Source: Gammaproteobacteria bacterium (GTDB lineage Bacteria; Pseudomonadota; Gammaproteobacteria; SZUA-229). From it: a DNA stretch of 7,024 nucleotides. Each line of letters begins with the position of its first letter. Positions within the stretch are counted from its first letter, which is position 1. The stretch is taken from contig JAESSQ010000092.1 in assembly GCA_016764035.1 (NCBI GenBank), forward strand, positions 1 to 7,024. Reading direction: 5' to 3'. The position numbers and the translations under genes are program-made. Positions 5,626 through 7,024 of this stretch are shown here, one piece after another. The notes under the pieces are model-generated. The model was not told the origin of the DNA. It saw only the letters and a list, made by a program, of their open reading frames with translations, and ran no database searches.

Positions 5626-5653
5626 CTTTGTAGCGAGTAACCTTGCTACAAAG
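5626..5653. terminator. Long stem-loop after the SulP gene
   Basis: CTTTGTAGC (5626-5634) and GCTACAAAG (5645-5653) form a perfect 9-bp stem, extendable by a G-T and an A-T pair to 11 bp with a GTAACC loop. It starts 31 bases after the SulP stop. No T-run follows on either strand, so it may end or protect the SulP mRNA without being a classical intrinsic terminator. The stem itself is certain; its role is inferred. Confidence 0.45.
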
Positions 5654-5693
5654 GGTTATGTTATAATTAACAACAATACCTCATGCACACTCA

Positions 5694-5716
5694 ATTTGTT
5701 ACAAATGTATTTGTAA
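5694..5716. promoter_or_regulatory. Overlapping dyads of ATTTGT/ACAAAT half-sites
   Basis: Three half-sites alternate in orientation: ATTTGT (5694-5699), ACAAAT (5701-5706) and ATTTGT (5709-5714). The first two form a 13-bp dyad with a one-base centre. The last two extend to TTACAAAT-GT-ATTTGTAA (5699-5716), an 18-bp dyad. Such overlap is typical of a repressor operator, but no regulator can be named and no promoter is obvious beside it. Confidence 0.35.
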
Positions 5717-5720
5717 TTAT

Positions 5721-5734
5721 CACGGGTTACCGTG
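5721..5734. repeat. Short GC-rich hairpin
   Basis: CACGG (5721-5725) and CCGTG (5730-5734) flank a GTTA loop. This is the most GC-rich stem in an otherwise AT-rich spacer, only five bases after the ATTTGT dyads. With just CTTT following, it is a poor terminator. It may be part of the same regulatory or mRNA-end structure. Confidence 0.35.
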
Positions 5735-5780
5735 CTTTGAGAGCATTTAACGGTTGTTTACTAGCGTATTTTCTGCAAAA

Positions 5781-5786
5781 TTGACA
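5781..5786 (+). promoter_or_regulatory. Possible -35 element for the small unknown gene
   Basis: A perfect TTGACA lies about 90 bases before the next start codon. At 16-18 bases downstream there is only a T-run, not a recognisable -10, so sigma-70 promoter status is doubtful. The best -10-like hexamers (TAATAT at 5817-5822 and 5857-5862) are too far away. Confidence 0.2.
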
Positions 5787-5873
5787 TCTTTTTTTAACAA
5801 GCATTTTTTGTCGAAATAATATCGATAAAAGTGATGGTGTACGTAACAATTTTAATTAATATAAGAGTGATTT

Positions 5874-6185
5874 ATGAAGAGTACGGGCAAATACATGGGA
5901 ATACAAAATGAAGCTCATGGCGGGATGACTTCAGTGGGAAAGATTATTCGTGATGCTTGGGTTTTTGGTGTAATTGAAGAAACTGAAACATGTGAAGGAT
6001 GGCTAATTGCTGGCCTTAATGCTTTGCTTCTTAAGGTGGATAAGGAGTGGGATAAATATGGCTGTATGGTGAGCAACCTACCCCCCGAGCTTTTTGAAAA
6101 ACATAAACGAATTCACGATAAAGCAATAAAGGATGCACGTGCCGCAGGATGGTCAGGGGAGTACGAAACCAGGAATGAGTCTTAA
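5874..6185 (+). CDS. Conserved-looking small protein of unknown function
   Basis: This 103-residue soluble protein has no signal peptide or membrane segment, and I do not recognise its family. It looks like a genuine gene: AAGAG ribosome site at 5863-5867, mixed composition, and an ordered-looking core. Visible segments are GGMTSVGKIIRDAWVFGVI (16-34), an acidic ETETCEGW (36-43), a likely helix to about residue 58, and PPELFEKHKRIHDKAIKDARAAGW (70-93), a probable amphipathic helix ending in the basic/aromatic AAGW. Two cysteines (40, 64) do not form a metal motif. An internal ATG (codon 8, MGIQNEAHGG) could be the true start, since the first seven residues look less constrained. It is separated from both SulP and purE by long spacers, so it is probably its own transcript and need not be linked to carbon fixation. 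Confidence 0.7.
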   Translation: MKSTGKYMGIQNEAHGGMTSVGKIIRDAWVFGVIEETETCEGWLIAGLNALLLKVDKEWDKYGCMVSNLPPELFEKHKRIHDKAIKDARAAGWSGEYETRNES

Positions 6186-6675
6186 TCTGTACTTGAAATT
6201 GCATTGGCTCAAACCTGATCTGGCTGTTACCCGTTTATTAAGGTGACTGCTAGCTTAGATTTTAGCCAAATTTTATCTGCCCAAAGCGACTTATCAGAGG
6301 TTGTAAATTTTACTGTGTAACTGTCTATCATTAAAGCCAACATTGGCGAGCATAGGCAAACGCTGAATGAGGCAACCATCTTGTCTACGACAAGCATCAT
6401 TGAGCAGCGTCATCCGCAATGCATTTTACCCTGATGAGTTCAATCATTATGATGGTATTCCATCCCTTCGTCTTGATCTTGTAGCAATTTTTCTATTGTT
6501 GAATATAGTTTTTTCCTGAAAGTAATTTAAAAACCGATTTAGGCGCATATTATGGAAGTGTTCACGAATGCCATTCGTTTGCTGTAGTCATGACTGGTCG
6601 CTCTTTTGGTGTATAAATGACAGGGTAATTCGTATAAGATAAATTGTTTTTTCTGCAGCAACTACAGGAAAGCAT
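6186..6675. other. 490-base spacer without a convincing gene
   Basis: No credible gene was found. The minus strand carries a 39-codon frame (6294-6413) with protein-like composition (for example CLIQRLPMLANVGFNDRQL) but no ribosome site and stops close by on both sides; a second minus frame (6227-6400, 57 codons) overlaps it. The plus strand has a 50-codon frame (6367-6519) with a hydrophobic end. These may be remnants of a decayed gene or a dispersed repeat. Two short dyads occur: CTTGTC-TAC-GACAAG (6380-6394) and ACGAATG-C-CATTCGT (6564-6578). The last 100 bases must include the purE promoter, but no clean -35/-10 pair is visible; TATAAA (6612-6617) and TATAAG (6633-6638) are the only -10-like hexamers. 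No tRNA fold was seen. Confidence 0.45.
6564..6578. promoter_or_regulatory. 15-bp dyad upstream of purE
   Basis: ACGAATG and CATTCGT flank a single C, about 100 bases before the purE start. The ends (ACG...CGT) recall the PurR box, but the dyad is one base too short and lacks the central CAANCGNTTG core, so a PurR site is not claimed. It could be an operator for another regulator. Confidence 0.25.
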
Positions 6676-7024
6676 ATGTCACAAAAAAACAATACCAGAA
6701 AAATCGCCGTTGTTATGGGTAGTCAGAGTGACTGGCCTGTAATGAAACATGCTGTTGAGCAGCTTGAGGCCTTTGGTATCGATTATGAAGCAAAGGTCGT
6801 TTCTGCACACCGTACCCCCGACTTATTATTCCAGTTCGCTGCTGCTGCACGCGCTAATGGTTTTGCCGCGATTATTGCAGGTGCCGGCGGTGCAGCCCAC
6901 TTGCCGGGTATGTTAGCGTCTAAAACCACCTTGCCCATACTGGGTGTGCCGGTGCCTTCGAAATACCTCAAAGGCATGGATTCATTACTCTCTATAGTGC
7001 AGATGCCAAAAGGTATACCGGTAG
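6676..7024 (+). CDS. purE: PurE, N5-CAIR mutase (5' part, runs off the window)
   Basis: These are the first 116 residues of class I PurE, which converts N5-carboxyaminoimidazole ribonucleotide to CAIR in de novo purine synthesis. Diagnostic motifs are present in order: VVMGSQSDW (12-20) with the Ser16/Ser18/Asp19 phosphate and substrate loop, SAHRTPD (43-49) with His45 at the catalytic position, and the glycine-rich AGAGGAAHLPGM (68-79). Then comes PILGVPVPSKYLKGMDSLLSIVQMPKGIPV, the standard core sequence; full length is about 160 residues, so the C-terminal quarter is missing. A GGAA ribosome site (6667-6670) supports the ATG. purK usually follows in such genomes but is outside the window. 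The gene is metabolically unrelated to the carboxysome locus. Confidence 0.97.
   Translation, partial: MSQKNNTRKIAVVMGSQSDWPVMKHAVEQLEAFGIDYEAKVVSAHRTPDLLFQFAAAARANGFAAIIAGAGGAAHLPGMLASKTTLPILGVPVPSKYLKGMDSLLSIVQMPKGIPV

Noticed and set aside
6564..6578. PurR box upstream of purE
   Set aside because: The ends resemble it, but the dyad is 15 rather than 16 bases and lacks the central CG core.
6783..6977. 64-codon minus-strand frame inside purE
   Set aside because: It is the antisense of the conserved PurE motifs and has no independent support.

Overview
The window is the 3' end of an alpha-carboxysome (cso) locus, followed by a LysR-type CbbR regulator, a BicA-like SulP bicarbonate transporter, a small unknown protein and the 5' end of purE. 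All supported genes are on the + strand. The AT-rich DNA and the gene content point to a chemolithoautotrophic proteobacterium, probably a gammaproteobacterial sulfur oxidiser of the Thiomicrospira/Halothiobacillus type. The genus cannot be fixed from the sequence.

Region 1 (1-879) holds three tandem CsoS1 shell-hexamer genes, the first cut by the window edge. Their proteins are nearly identical, but their DNA is a patchwork: long identical blocks are shared by different pairs of copies. Region 2 (928-2573) is the accessory set that usually follows the shell genes. It has a bacterioferritin-like di-iron protein, a pterin-dehydratase-like RuBisCO assembly factor (acRAF), and the carboxysome-positioning pair McdA (ParA-type ATPase) and McdB (small, Lys/Gln-rich, disordered, with a tandem repeat). 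Short gaps, strong ribosome sites and an ATGA overlap between mcdA and mcdB suggest one transcript from the shell genes through mcdB.

Region 3 (2574-5594) starts with a hairpin plus T-run after mcdB. This element is also a symmetric LysR-type box just ahead of cbbR. CbbR is followed by a SulP transporter whose whole length closely resembles cyanobacterial BicA, including the Na+ site residues I recall from the BicA structure. Together the genes would take up bicarbonate (SulP), convert and fix it in carboxysomes (shell and assembly genes), spread carboxysomes along the nucleoid (McdAB), and adjust expression to carbon and redox state (CbbR).

Region 4 (5595-7024) has hairpins and dyads after SulP, a 103-residue protein I do not recognise, about 490 bases without a convincing gene (possibly a decayed coding remnant), and the start of purE, which marks the return to housekeeping genes. 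No tRNA, rRNA, CRISPR array or intact mobile element was seen. The individual families are known. The less ordinary points are the cyanobacterial-type BicA next to a proteobacterial carboxysome locus, the McdB repeat, the paralog mosaicism and the cbbR leader.
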